Shown here: positions 55,097 through 62,920 of the stretch, piece after piece
Layout: every line of letters starts with the position of its first letter
Position numbering within the stretch: the first letter of the stretch is position 1
Assembly: GCF_041468085.1 (NCBI RefSeq)
Contig: NZ_CP121015.1
Coordinates: 516,071-580,070, forward strand
DNA length: 64,000 nt
Source of the DNA: Tistrella mobilis
GTDB taxonomy: Bacteria > Pseudomonadota > Alphaproteobacteria > Tistrellales > Tistrellaceae
Direction of reading: 5' to 3'
The notes under the pieces: model-generated
Databases searched by the model: none
The model's input: the letters and a program-made list of their open reading frames with translations, nothing else
Told to the model about the DNA's origin: nothing
Translations under genes and position numbers: made by a program

Positions 55097-56299
55097 ATGG
55101 ATCTGAGCTACAGCGCCGAGCAGGACATGCTTCGTGACAGCGTGGCGCGCGTGATGCGCGACGCCGGTTCCTTCGCCGATCGTCAGAAACGGGTTGCCCG
55201 GGCCTGGCAGGCGGGTGCCGCCGCCGCCGAGGCCCGCGCCGCCCATGCCGGGCCGCATTGGCAGCGCTTCGCCGAACTGGGCTGGCTGGCGGTGCCCTTC
55301 GCCGAGGCCGATGGCGGCATCGGCGGCGGTGCGGTCGATTTCGGCATCGTGATGGAAGGCATCGGCCGGGCGCTGGCCATCGAGCCGCTGCTGCCCACCG
55401 TGCTGGCGGCGCGGCTGGTGGCGGCGCTGGGCGATGCGGCGCAGAAGGCCGGCTGGCTGGCCCCGGCGCTCGACGGCCGCCGGCGCCTCGCCTTCGCCTT
55501 CGCCGAGCGCCAGGCCCGCTATGACCTGACCGACTGCGCCACCACCGCCCGGCAGGCGGATGACGGCTGGGTTCTGGACGGGCGCAAGGCGGTGGTGATC
55601 GGCGGCCATGCCGCCGACGGTTTCGTGGTGGTCGCCCGCAGCGCCTGCGGCCGCACCGACGCCGAGGGGCTGTCGCTGTTCCTGGTAGAAGCCGACGCAC
55701 CGGGCGTGGAGGTGATCGCCTATCGCACCAACGACGCCACCGGCGCCGCCGATCTGGTGCTGAACGGGGCGGCCCTGCCCGCAGATGCCCTGCTGGGCAC
55801 AGCCGGTGCCGCCGCCGGCCCGATCGAGGCCACGATCGATTTCGCCATCGCCGCGGTCGCCGCCGAAGCGGTGGGGGCGATGGCGGCACTCTGCGAGCAG
55901 ACGCTCGACTATCTGAAAACCCGCAAACAGTTCGGCCGGCCGCTGGGCGACAATCAGGTTCTGCAGCACCGCATGGTCGACATGGTGATCGCGACCGAAG
56001 AGGCGCGCTCGGCGGCACTTCATGGCGCGCTGATGGCCGAAGACCCCGATCCGGCGGCCCGGTCGCGGGCCCTGTCGCTCACCAAGATCGAAATCGGCCG
56101 CACCGCGACGAAGGTGGGCCAGGAGGCGGTGCAGCTGCACGGCGCCATGGGTGTCACCGCGGAGCTGGCGATCGGCCATTATTTCAAGCGCCTGACCGCA
56201 ATCGCCGCCAGTTTCGGCGATGCCGACTGGCATATCCGGCGCATCGCCCGCATCGACGCCGCCGCCCCCATCCGCGGCCTGAACCGACCCGCGGCCTGA
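55097..56299 (+). CDS. Acyl-CoA dehydrogenase (PimD-like small subunit)
   Basis: 400 aa. MDLSYSAEQDMLRDSVARVM, WLAVPFAEADGGIGGGAVDF, RLAFAFAERQARYDLTDCAT, DGWVLDGRKAVVIGG, TLDYLKTRKQFGRPLGDNQV and VQLHGAMGVTAEL all match the small subunit of pimeloyl-CoA dehydrogenase. That enzyme is a two-gene heterotetramer opening dicarboxylyl-CoA or similar chains in beta-oxidation, with FAD. The next gene is the large-subunit type. The ATG at 55097 starts the standard MDLSYS; the TTG at 55073 lies within the pyrimidine tract. No normal Shine-Dalgarno is seen, so translation may be weak or leaderless. The true substrate is not known. Confidence 0.85.
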   Translation: MDLSYSAEQDMLRDSVARVMRDAGSFADRQKRVARAWQAGAAAAEARAAHAGPHWQRFAELGWLAVPFAEADGGIGGGAVDFGIVMEGIGRALAIEPLLPTVLAARLVAALGDAAQKAGWLAPALDGRRRLAFAFAERQARYDLTDCATTARQADDGWVLDGRKAVVIGGHAADGFVVVARSACGRTDAEGLSLFLVEADAPGVEVIAYRTNDATGAADLVLNGAALPADALLGTAGAAAGPIEATIDFAIAAVAAEAVGAMAALCEQTLDYLKTRKQFGRPLGDNQVLQHRMVDMVIATEEARSAALHGALMAEDPDPAARSRALSLTKIEIGRTATKVGQEAVQLHGAMGVTAELAIGHYFKRLTAIAASFGDADWHIRRIARIDAAAPIRGLNRPAA

Positions 56300-56315
56300 A
56301 CCGGAGACGCCCCCC

Positions 56316-57515
56316 ATGGACATCAAGCTTTCGCCCGAGGATCAGGCCTTCGCCGACGAGGTCCGCGGCTTCATCCGCGACAATCTGCCGGCCGATATCG
56401 CCGACAAGGTGCGCCGCGACATCCACCTCTCCAAAGACGATTACATGCGCTGGCAGCAGATTCTGGGCGCCCGGGGCTGGCATGTGTTCACCTGGCCCGA
56501 AGCCCATGGCGGGCCGGGCTGGACGATCACCCGGCGCTATCTGTTCGAGGTGATCTCGGCCGAAATGGACTGCCCGCTGATCCAGCCCTTCGGGCCGCGC
56601 ATGGCCGGGCCGGTGATCTTCACCTTCGGCAATGACGACCAGCGCGCCCGCTTCCTGCCCGGCATCCGCGACAGCACGGTCTGGTGGTGCCAGGGCTATT
56701 CCGAACCGCAATCGGGCTCGGACCTCGCCTCGCTGGCGACGCGGGCCGAGGATCGGGGCGACCATTATCTGGTCAACGGCCAGAAGATCTGGACCACCTA
56801 TGCCCATTATGCCGACTGGATGTTCTGCCTGGTCCGCACCGCGAAGGAAGACCGGCCGCAGAAGGGCATTTCCTTCCTGCTGATCGACATGACCACCCCC
56901 GGCATCACGGTGCAGCCGATCCCGATGCTGGAGGGCACCCATTCCTTCAACACCGTGTTCTTCGAAGACGTGAAGGTCCCGAAAGAGAACCTGATCGGCG
57001 TCGAGGGCCAGGGCTGGACCTATGCCAAATTCCTGCTGGAGCATGAACGGGTCGACAATGCCGCGATCGGCGTCACCAAGGCGGCGCTGCGCCGGGTGAA
57101 AGAGATCGCCGCTGCCGAACCCGGCGACGGCGGCCGGCCGCTGATCGAGGACCCGCTGTTCCACGCCCGGCTGACCGCCGTCGAAGCGCAGCTGATGTCG
57201 CTGGAACTGGCGGCGCTGCGCACGCTGTCGGCCGTGGCGTCCGGCGCCTCCCCCGGCCCCGCCTCGTCTCTGCTCAAGATCCGCGGCACCGAGATTGCCC
57301 AGCGGATCAGCGAACTGGGCTCGGAAGCGGTCGGCTGGTACGCCCTGCCCTGGCAGCCGGATCTGCTCGACGGCAGCTCCAACGAGGCACCGATCGGCCC
57401 GGACCATGCCGGGCCGGCGGCGAATGCCTATCTCTGGCGGCGCTGCATGTCGATCTATGGCGGCAGCAACGAGATCCAGCGCAACATCATCGCCAGGCAG
57501 ATGCTCGGGCTCTGA
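56316..57515 (+). CDS. Acyl-CoA dehydrogenase (PimC-like large subunit)
   Basis: 399 aa. MDIKLSPEDQAFADEVRGFI, WPEAHGGPGWTITRRYLFEV, WCQGYSEPQSGSDLASLATR, NGQKIWTTYAHYADWMFCLV and LLEHERVDNAAIGVTKAALR are typical of the large subunit of PimC/PimD and related two-subunit dehydrogenases, with the Arg region binding FAD and CoA. YGGSNEIQRNIIARQMLGL at the end is standard. It follows the partner by 16 bases with GGAGA upstream. Together they probably form an alpha2beta2 FAD enzyme for a branched, cyclic or dicarboxylic acyl-CoA. Confidence 0.88.
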   Translation: MDIKLSPEDQAFADEVRGFIRDNLPADIADKVRRDIHLSKDDYMRWQQILGARGWHVFTWPEAHGGPGWTITRRYLFEVISAEMDCPLIQPFGPRMAGPVIFTFGNDDQRARFLPGIRDSTVWWCQGYSEPQSGSDLASLATRAEDRGDHYLVNGQKIWTTYAHYADWMFCLVRTAKEDRPQKGISFLLIDMTTPGITVQPIPMLEGTHSFNTVFFEDVKVPKENLIGVEGQGWTYAKFLLEHERVDNAAIGVTKAALRRVKEIAAAEPGDGGRPLIEDPLFHARLTAVEAQLMSLELAALRTLSAVASGASPGPASSLLKIRGTEIAQRISELGSEAVGWYALPWQPDLLDGSSNEAPIGPDHAGPAANAYLWRRCMSIYGGSNEIQRNIIARQMLGL

Positions 57516-57581
57516 AAGCGCGGGGGGCAGGCAGGCGGGGAGTGGGCAGGCAGAGGGCGGGCAGGCGGGGTGGGCGGACCC

Positions 57582-57995
57582 TCAGGCGAGGCTCTTCGGA
57601 TCCACCCGGCCTTCCTTCAGCAGCAGTTCCAGCGCCGCGACCGCCCGCTCGAAGGTGCGGGTCTTGGTCCATTCCCGCTCGGCGGCGATCTGGTCGAGCA
57701 GGGCGGCCGTGCGGGCATTGACGCGCAGGCTGACCGCCACCGTCGGCGGCCCCGGCGGGCGGCCGCGCGGCCGGGGGGCATAGTCTTCGGCCGGGCGCTG
57801 TTCGTGAACATCGCGCGGGTCGCGGCTGCGGAAGCCGGATTGTTCGGCCAGCGGCCGCACCAGTTCGCGGGTCAGCCGCGGATCATCGGCATGGCGCCGA
57901 CCCGGGCGGAAATCGCTCAGATCGCCCAGCGGATCGGCCGCCGGGGCTTCGGGTTGGTCGGCGCCGAACAGGCTCGGCCGCTTGCGCTCGCTCAT
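57582..57995 (-). CDS. Ribbon-helix-helix-like partner of ParA
   Basis: 137 aa. The N-terminal half is polar and probably flexible (MSERKRPSLFGADQPEAPAA). Residues 84-130 form a ribbon-helix-helix-like unit: PTVAVSLRVNARTAALLDQI then AEREWTKTRTFERAVAALEL. This is the plan of small DNA-binding partners that replace ParB in type Ib partition systems: they bind centromere repeats and stimulate ParA. Its start overlaps the parA stop (ATGA). It probably binds upstream of parA, where the GATTG-N11-TCTGGCA motif lies. Family assignment is by pattern and context. Confidence 0.7.
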   Translation of the reverse strand: MSERKRPSLFGADQPEAPAADPLGDLSDFRPGRRHADDPRLTRELVRPLAEQSGFRSRDPRDVHEQRPAEDYAPRPRGRPPGPPTVAVSLRVNARTAALLDQIAAEREWTKTRTFERAVAALELLLKEGRVDPKSLA

Positions 57996-58699
57996 GCCCC
58001 CTGCCCTCCGGCAATGGCCGCACCCTGTTCCGCGGCCTCGTTTTCACGCAACAGCTGGATGACCGCGGCGGCATAGGCGCGGGCATTCTCGATCGCCTTG
58101 TCGACGCCGGCCACCTCCTTGCGATCCAGCGCCTCCAGCGTGCCGCCATAGGCGAGAAAGGCATCGAAGGCGCCGCGCTCGATCAGCTCCACCGGCAGGA
58201 TATTGACCCCCGCCGCCTCCAGATCGTCGACGATCGCCCGCAGCGCCCGCGAGCGGATCGCGGCGCTGGTGCGGGTCAACAGCACGCAATGCGGGATGCG
58301 CCGGCGGAAGGCCTTTTCCTGGCGTTTCACCAGCTGGATCGCGCGCACCGCCTGCTTGCCGTCCAGCTGCTTGGCCTGCAAGGGGATCAGCACCAGATCC
58401 GCCCGGCCGATCGCATAGGCGACAACGGTCGAGGCGGTGCCTTCCAGATCGACCAGCACGAAGGCATGGGTCTCGGCCGCGGCATCGATGGTCTCGACGA
58501 TGTTGTGTTCACCGATATCGCCCAGCACGGTCAGGTTCTCGGGCTTGCCCGGCAGGGCGGCCCAGTCGGTGATCGGATGGTTCGGATCGGCATCGATCAC
58601 CGCCACTTTGGTGCGCGCCGCAAGCTCCGTCCCCAGGACCAGCGCCGAGGTGGTCTTGCCCGCCCCGCCCTTCGGATTCGCGAATGCGATGATCGCCAT
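57992..58699 (-). CDS. parA: ParA-family partition ATPase
   Basis: 235 aa. Deviant Walker A KGGAGKTT at residues 10-17, AVIDADPNHPITDWAAL as Walker A', and VLVDLEGTASTVVAYAIGRA as Walker B, closest to type Ib or ParA/VirC1-like small ATPases without an N-terminal HTH. It would move or space DNA cargo with its ribbon-helix-helix partner encoded next. The ATG at 58699 begins the typical MAIIAFANPKGG. Such pairs are usual on plasmids but also occur on chromids and integrated elements. The next gene overlaps by ATGA. Confidence 0.88.
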   Translation of the reverse strand: MAIIAFANPKGGAGKTTSALVLGTELAARTKVAVIDADPNHPITDWAALPGKPENLTVLGDIGEHNIVETIDAAAETHAFVLVDLEGTASTVVAYAIGRADLVLIPLQAKQLDGKQAVRAIQLVKRQEKAFRRRIPHCVLLTRTSAAIRSRALRAIVDDLEAAGVNILPVELIERGAFDAFLAYGGTLEALDRKEVAGVDKAIENARAYAAAVIQLLRENEAAEQGAAIAGGQGA

Positions 58700-58961
58700 G
58701 GGAAACCCCCCTCCGGCCCGCCGGGGCCGCCTGTTCCAGCCGCAAAAGATCCGCCGCAAAAGATTGGCCGCCAGAGATTGGCCGGCGCCAGCCCGGCCGA
58801 TCCCGTTGCCGCATCATAGCGCGCCGGGCGGCAGGAACAAGCGGGAACCAGCTTCCGCAAGATGTTTCCTGATTGATCTGGTTTTTTCTGGCAAAAAATA
58901 TGGACCACCTGAACACCTCCCGGCCAGCGACCAGCGACCCGCACACCCACCGCCCATGCCG
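58700..58961. other. Upstream region of parA with the GATTG-N11-TCTGGCA motif
   Basis: No gene is supported. It includes GATTG-N11-TCTGGCA at 58871-58893 within an AT-rich stretch (58850-58905), the likely promoter or centromere region of the partition pair. The identical spacing and orientation recur four times at 62.7-64.0 kb. Confidence 0.5.
58871..58893 (+). promoter_or_regulatory. Dispersed motif GATTG-N11-TCTGGCA (parA site)
   Basis: GATTG at 58871-58875 and TCTGGCA at 58887-58893. It lies 172 bases upstream of the parA start in an AT-rich patch. The sites at 62737, 62898 (one mismatch), 63328 and 63972 have exactly the same spacing. It could be a partition-protein binding site; this is inference. 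Confidence 0.45.
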
Positions 58962-59139
58962 CCCGCGAACCCCAAGCTCCCGCAAAAATCCCGGGAGGTT
59001 CGCGGACGAAATTATCCCGCTTTTTCAGCGCGTTAAATTGTACACTTCATGCATGTTCATGCCGGTGCATGGCCTCCAGCGGGGGTTCGCGCGGATCGCC
59101 TTTTTCCGGCATCGAATTCAGGGTATTAAGAGGGGGTGG
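58962..59139 (+). promoter_or_regulatory. Leader of CRISPR array 2
   Basis: 178 bases homologous to the array 1 leader, in inverted orientation. It starts CCCGCGAACCCCAAGCTCCC, has the GGTTCGCGG arm near 58995, then GTTCGCGCGGATCGCCTTTT and TATTAAGAGGGGGTGG against the first repeat. The middle (59020-59080) has diverged most. Transcription should run rightwards into the array. Confidence 0.8.
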
Positions 59140-59497
59140 GTCGCACCCTTGCGGGTGCGTGGATTGAAACAGTTCCTTTAAATCAAAATTTTCATGAGCC
59201 CATGGTCGCACCCTTGCGGGTGCGTGGATTGAAACCGTTTGGACGCGCGTCCAGAGCGTCCAGGCCGGGAGTCGCACCCTTGCGGGTGCGTGGATTGAAA
59301 CGATCCACCTCACGCCCGGCGGGCGCTGCGAACGAGTCGCACCCTTGCGGGTGCGTGGATTGAAACCGCGCCACTCGCCGACGAGGGTCGACCCGATGCC
59401 CGGTCGCACCCTTGCGGGTGCGTGGATTGAAACAGCCCGCCACGCCGATCCCGAGAACTGGTACGCGTCGCACCCTCGCGGGTGCGTGGACTGAACC
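59140..59497 (+). CRISPR. CRISPR array 2, six repeats, type I-C-like
   Basis: Repeats of 31 bases begin at 59140, 59205, 59271, 59336, 59403 and 59467, with five spacers of 34, 35, 34, 36 and 33 bases. They read GTCGCACCC, then the inverted GGGTGCG, then GTGGATTGAAAC. The last repeat is degenerate (ACTGAACC end, one arm substitution), as expected for the trailer end, so the leader is on the left. The first spacer is AT-rich (59171-59204), unlike the host. It has the same repeat as array 1 but different spacers. No cas genes are seen. Confidence 0.97.
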
Positions 59498-59889
59498 CGC
59501 TTGATCAATGGCAGTCTTGAACCCAGCCCCTATCGTCGCACCGATCGCGACGGAGATGGCCCTGACAACGGTACCGGACGCCATGCAGTCCCTCGTTTTT
59601 CTGGTGTAGGTCGCGGCCGGGACGCGTCTCAGGCTGGCGGACGGGCAGCCGTTCACCGACGCATGGGCCGGGGCCTGGGCGCAGGGTCTGCTTGCCGGGC
59701 TCACCGCCCTGCCGGTGTCGCGGGTGCCGGAGCGGCGCCCCGGTTGACGCGATCCGATCCGATCACCGAATGCCTCGCGAGAGGGGCGCACAACGTCCCG
59801 GCGCCTCGCGCCTGCGGCCATCGGGCCGCGCCGTTCACGACCGGTTTGATATCGCTTGCAATATCGGGAACGCCGCCCGACATGGGTTT
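59498..59889. other. Degenerate region after CRISPR array 2
   Basis: No intact gene. Short fragments read well in changing frames, for example PAPIVAPIATEMALTTVPDA (plus strand, about 59518) and LRLADGQPFTDAWAGAWAQG (about 59630), but they are broken by stops and frame changes. This looks like decayed accessory DNA. I cannot identify the original genes. Confidence 0.4.
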
Positions 59890-60081
59890 ATAAGACTGAT
59901 CCTCGATACGGCGACCATGGTCGCCGCCATCCGCAGCGCCGCCGGCGCCTCCTGCAAGCTGCTGGAGGCGGGTCTGACCCGACGGGTGACGCTGCTGGCG
60001 TCCGTGCCGATGATGTTCGAGTATCAGGCAGTGATGACCCGGCCGGAGCATCTGGCGGACGTCAGGTCTGACAGTGGATGA
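59890..60081 (+). pseudogene. Decayed PIN-family toxin gene
   Basis: Fragment of a COG1569-like PIN ribonuclease toxin: RLILDTATMVAAIRSAAGAS, then LLEAGLTRRVTLLASVPMMF and EYQAVMTRPEHLADV. The first codon is ATA where ATG is expected. The first metal-binding motif reads DTA instead of DTN. After EHLADV the frame is lost; the next base frame gives SGLTVDE, the usual continuation, and then stops. The C-terminal half is absent. It lies directly before the intact small gene at 60078, its presumed partner. Confidence 0.75.
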
Positions 60082-60329
60082 GGAAAAGTAACTTCGCGCT
60101 CCGGCTACAGCCCTCGCGTCTCGACGAGGCCCGCAAGGTGGCGGAAAGTGAGGGCGTGGCGCTCAATCAGTTCATCAACGTCGCGGTTGCGGAAAAGCTC
60201 TCCGCCCTGCGGACGGCCCACTATTTCGAGGAGCGTGCCGCCCGCGCCGACATCCCGAAGGCCCTCGACATCTTGAAGCGTGCAGGCCAGGGCAATCCGC
60301 CGGTCGCGGGTGACAGGCTGGACGATTGA
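60078..60329 (+). CDS. Small ribbon-helix-helix/HicB-like antitoxin-type protein
   Basis: 83 aa. MRKSNFALRLQPSRLDEARK, VAESEGVALNQFINVAVAEK and LSALRTAHYFEERAARADIP form a short strand followed by helices, the plan of CopG/HicB-like antitoxins. Close relatives are commonly found beside PIN-family toxins, and this one overlaps the end of the decayed PIN gene by four bases. The frame is intact with normal codon use, so it may be retained after toxin loss, as a regulator or anti-toxin against a related system. It ends 27 bases from the convergent mtnC. Confidence 0.8.
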   Translation: MRKSNFALRLQPSRLDEARKVAESEGVALNQFINVAVAEKLSALRTAHYFEERAARADIPKALDILKRAGQGNPPVAGDRLDD

Positions 60330-60356
60330 GCCATCAGCCAGCCTTCACCTGCGGCA

Positions 60357-61157
60357 TCATGCCGGGGGCTGACGGGTGCGGGCCGCAAAAGGATCGATCG
60401 CATCGAAATCCGCCGCAACCGGTACGCCGGTGTCGTCGGGCATGACCGGGCTGCCGGGGGTGCGGCTGCGGTCCAGGCGGATCACTGCCATGCCGGCGCT
60501 GCGGGCGGCGGCGATTTCACCCGGATGGTCGGACAGGAACAGGATGTCCGCCGGTGCCCGGCCCAGCGCGTCGGCAATGCTTCTATATGAGGCGGCGTCG
60601 AGCTTCAGGCCGGTGGCGGTATCGAAATTGTGCGAAAACAAGGGGTTGAGGTCGCCCGCCTCGGTATGGCCGAACAGCAGCAGCTGGGCCGCCACCGACC
60701 CCGAGGAATAGACCGCGAGCGTGGCGCCCGCCGCATGCCAGCGGCCGAGCGCCGCCGCAACCTCGGGGTAGAGATGGGCCCGGAGCGTGCCGTCGGCATA
60801 GCCATCGGCCCAGATCAGCCCCTGCAGGGTTTTGAGCGGGGTGATCTTGGCATCGGCGTCGATCCAGGCGATCAGCCGGTCGGCCAGGGCATCGATTTCC
60901 CCCGCCGCCCCCGGGGCCGCGGGCAGCACCCCGCCCTCGGCACGGATGCGGGCGCGGACATCCTCCAGCGCCGCCGCAACCTGGGCCTCGTCTGCATGGG
61001 CGTGCAGAAACCCGCGCAGCCGCGCGCGCGCGAAGGGGAACAGCACCTCGGAAACGAAGGCGATATCGGTGGTGGTGCCCTCGATATCGGTCAGGACCAC
61101 CGGGCCGGCTTTGCCGCCTGCGGCCGGCCGGGCAGGTGCCGGGATGTCACTCGCCAT
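60357..61157 (-). CDS. mtnC: Acireductone synthase (enolase-phosphatase E1)
   Basis: 266 aa HAD-family enzyme of methionine salvage. It enolises and dephosphorylates 2,3-diketo-5-methylthiopentyl-1-phosphate to acireductone. The catalytic motif D24-I-E26 is in LTDIEGTTTDIAFVSEVLFP, motif II is VYSSGSVAAQLLLF, and motif III to IV are FDTATGLKLDAASYRSIA and ILFLSDHPGEIAAARSAGM. An Ala/Pro-rich 18-residue leader precedes the fold. The ATG at 61157 overlaps the mtnD stop by 11 bases. It acts after MtnB and before MtnD. Confidence 0.95.
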   Translation of the reverse strand: MASDIPAPARPAAGGKAGPVVLTDIEGTTTDIAFVSEVLFPFARARLRGFLHAHADEAQVAAALEDVRARIRAEGGVLPAAPGAAGEIDALADRLIAWIDADAKITPLKTLQGLIWADGYADGTLRAHLYPEVAAALGRWHAAGATLAVYSSGSVAAQLLLFGHTEAGDLNPLFSHNFDTATGLKLDAASYRSIADALGRAPADILFLSDHPGEIAAARSAGMAVIRLDRSRTPGSPVMPDDTGVPVAADFDAIDPFAARTRQPPA

Positions 61158-61692
61158 GGCGCGGAAAGCCCTCGGCGATCGGGCTGCCGGTGAAGCGTGC
61201 CACCCAGCCCTCGGGGTTGGTGAACAGGCGGATCGCGGCGAAACGCGGCGTCGGGCCCATGTCGAACCAGTGCGGCGTGCCGGCGGGCACCGAAATCAGA
61301 TCGTCGCGGCGGCAGAGCGTGCGGAACACCCGCCCGCCCAGATGCAGATAGAAGGTCCCCTCGCCTTCGACGAAGAAACGCACCTCGTCTTCGGCATGGG
61401 TGTGCTCGTCCAGAAACTTGCGGCGCAGCACCGGATGGTCGGGGTTGTCGGGGGTCAGGCGGATGACGTCGGCGGTGACATAGCCGCCCTCCGCCTTCAG
61501 CCGCGCAATCTCGGGCGCATAGGCGTCCAGGATCTCGGCCGCATCGCTTTCGATGCCGAGGGCATGGCGCGCGTCCCACCTTTCGAAACGCACGCCGACC
61601 TCGGCCAGCAGGCGGGCGATCGCCGCCGCATCATCGGTATCGGCGATCACCTGTGCGGGATCGGTATCGGCATGAACGACCAGACGGCTCAT
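61147..61692 (-). CDS. mtnD: Acireductone dioxygenase
   Basis: 181 aa cupin. The metal ligands are H97, H99 and E103 in EHTHAEDEVRFFVEG and H141 in GTPHWFDMG. With Fe it converts acireductone to the methionine precursor 2-keto-4-methylthiobutyrate and formate; with Ni it gives an off-pathway product. The N-terminal helices (ADTDDAAAIARLLAEVGVRF) and RWDA motif are as usual. The start overlaps the mtnB stop as ATGA and the stop overlaps mtnC, so mtnB-D-C are one coupled operon. Confidence 0.95.
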   Translation of the reverse strand: MSRLVVHADTDPAQVIADTDDAAAIARLLAEVGVRFERWDARHALGIESDAAEILDAYAPEIARLKAEGGYVTADVIRLTPDNPDHPVLRRKFLDEHTHAEDEVRFFVEGEGTFYLHLGGRVFRTLCRRDDLISVPAGTPHWFDMGPTPRFAAIRLFTNPEGWVARFTGSPIAEGFPRHGE

Positions 61693-62318
61693 CCGGCAAT
61701 CCTCCGCAAGTCGAGGGACAGTGAAAACAGGGCGTCGAAGGCATCGAGATGACGTTCGGCATCACCCGGCGTCGCCCCCCAGGCATAGATGCCATGGCCG
61801 GCGAGCAGATAGCCCGGCGCCGTCACCTGCCCTGCCCCGCGCAAGGCGGCCAGATGCGCCGAAACCCGCCCGGCCAGGGCAACCGTGTCCTGATCATTGG
61901 GGAAGACCGGTACGGTGACGGTAACGTCGTGGGTGGTGATGCCGGCAAAGGCCTTCTGCAACTCCCAGCCCGCCAGCTCCAGCCGGCCGGCATCGGCGCG
62001 CAGATGCGAGATCAGCATCGAGGCCGGGCTGTGGACATGGAAGATGGCGCCGATCGCCGGATCATCGCGATAGAGCGCCTGGTGCAGCGGCGTTTCGGCC
62101 GAGGTGCCCGCCGGCGCGGGACCGTCGATCGCAACCTCGGCCAGATCGTCGGCCACAAGCCGGCCCTTGTCGCGGCCCGACCGGGTGACCAGCATCCGGC
62201 CCGCATCCAGCCGCACCGAAAAATTGCCCGAGGTCGCCGGCACCCAGCCCCGCGCCGCCGCAGCGCGGCCGGCATGGATCACAGCCGCCGCCGCCTCGTC
62301 AAAACCCATCCCGCCCAT
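61689..62318 (-). CDS. mtnB: Methylthioribulose-1-phosphate dehydratase
   Basis: 209 aa class II aldolase-fold enzyme. It has ATSGNFSVRL for phosphate binding and zinc ligands H94 and H96 in IFHVHSPAS and H175 in LLAGHGIYAWG. It dehydrates 5-methylthioribulose-1-phosphate in methionine salvage. It is first in the mtnB-mtnD-mtnC operon. The genes for MTA phosphorylase and MTR-1-P isomerase are not in the window. The start at 62318 lacks a strong ribosome site (GGAG about 26 bases upstream); the ATG at 62309 is an alternative. Confidence 0.95.
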   Translation of the reverse strand: MGGMGFDEAAAAVIHAGRAAAARGWVPATSGNFSVRLDAGRMLVTRSGRDKGRLVADDLAEVAIDGPAPAGTSAETPLHQALYRDDPAIGAIFHVHSPASMLISHLRADAGRLELAGWELQKAFAGITTHDVTVTVPVFPNDQDTVALAGRVSAHLAALRGAGQVTAPGYLLAGHGIYAWGATPGDAERHLDAFDALFSLSLDLRRIAG

Positions 62319-62390
62319 CGCGTGTCGTTGTCTCCGGCAGTGGTCATTGGCTCATGGCCGGCCTCTTCCGGGCCGCGCCGACGCGACACC

Positions 62391-62417
62391 ATCCTAGACA
62401 AGGGGGGTGAAGTGCAA
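62391..62417 (-). promoter_or_regulatory. Possible sigma-70 promoter of mtnBDC
   Basis: On the minus strand TTGCAC (62417-62412) and TAGGAT (62396-62391) are 15 bases apart, slightly short. The region 62395-62460 is AT-richer than its surroundings. It lies 73 bases before the mtnB start. I see no SAM riboswitch fold in the leader. Confidence 0.35.
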
Positions 62418-62736
62418 AACGAAAAATTCCTGTTGATCACCTGTATTACACAGCAGAAGTTCGTCATTCATCCCCTGCCCGCCCGCGCGGCGCCGGGTTG
62501 ATGGCTGGTGGCGGTTCTGTGTTCCCAGGATCAACCGCCCGCATCCACCTGATTATCGACCTTGATCTGCCGCTGTCGTGCCGGCCGGCCGCGAGAGGGC
62601 GGCAGCTTACCACCCGCAAAGCCCGGCTTCCACGCCGGCCGGCCGCGCCGGCGGCAGCTCGCCCATGCCTGAACCGGCCCGAACACGCCGCAACAAGCCC
62701 GAGCAAGCCTGATCGGCCCTGATCCTGCCTGATCCA

Positions 62737-62759
62737 GATTGCGCAAGACAGATCTGGCA
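62737..62759 (+). repeat. Dispersed motif GATTG-N11-TCTGGCA, site 1
   Basis: GATTGCGCAA followed by TCTGGCA at 62753-62759. The TTGCGCAA core is a palindrome shared with the next three sites. Confidence 0.6.
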
Positions 62760-62793
62760 GATAAGCGGTGCCACCGCCGATGCCGATGGGTCG

Positions 62794-62877
62794 CGGCGGG
62801 GCGGCGGGGCGGCGGGGCGGCGGGGCGACGGGGCGACGGGGCGACGGGGCGACGGGGCGACGGGGCGACGGGGCGAC
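62794..62877. repeat. 9-base minisatellite (GGGGCGRCG)
   Basis: About nine head-to-tail copies of a 9-base unit, GGGGCGGCG in the left part and GGGGCGACG in the right part. The pattern suggests slippage expansion from two ancestral variants. Confidence 0.9.
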
Positions 62878-62897
62878 CACGCTGGCCAGTTATTCTT

Positions 62898-62920
62898 GAT
62901 TGCGCAAGATTGTTCTTGCA
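62898..62920 (+). repeat. Dispersed motif GATTG-N11-TCTTGCA, site 2
   Basis: GATTGCGCAA, then TCTTGCA (one mismatch to TCTGGCA) and GGAAATGG, the extended form shared with site 3. Confidence 0.6.

Noticed and set aside
59498..59889. Phage tail-like protein fragments on either strand after array 2
   Set aside because: Short plausible peptides occur in different frames, but stops and frame changes separate them and I cannot match any family with confidence.
62319..62460. SAM or methionine-pathway riboswitch in the mtnB leader
   Set aside because: I looked for the stacked helices of SAM-type riboswitches in the reverse complement and found no convincing set; only a small CTGT/ACAG dyad at 62441-62453.
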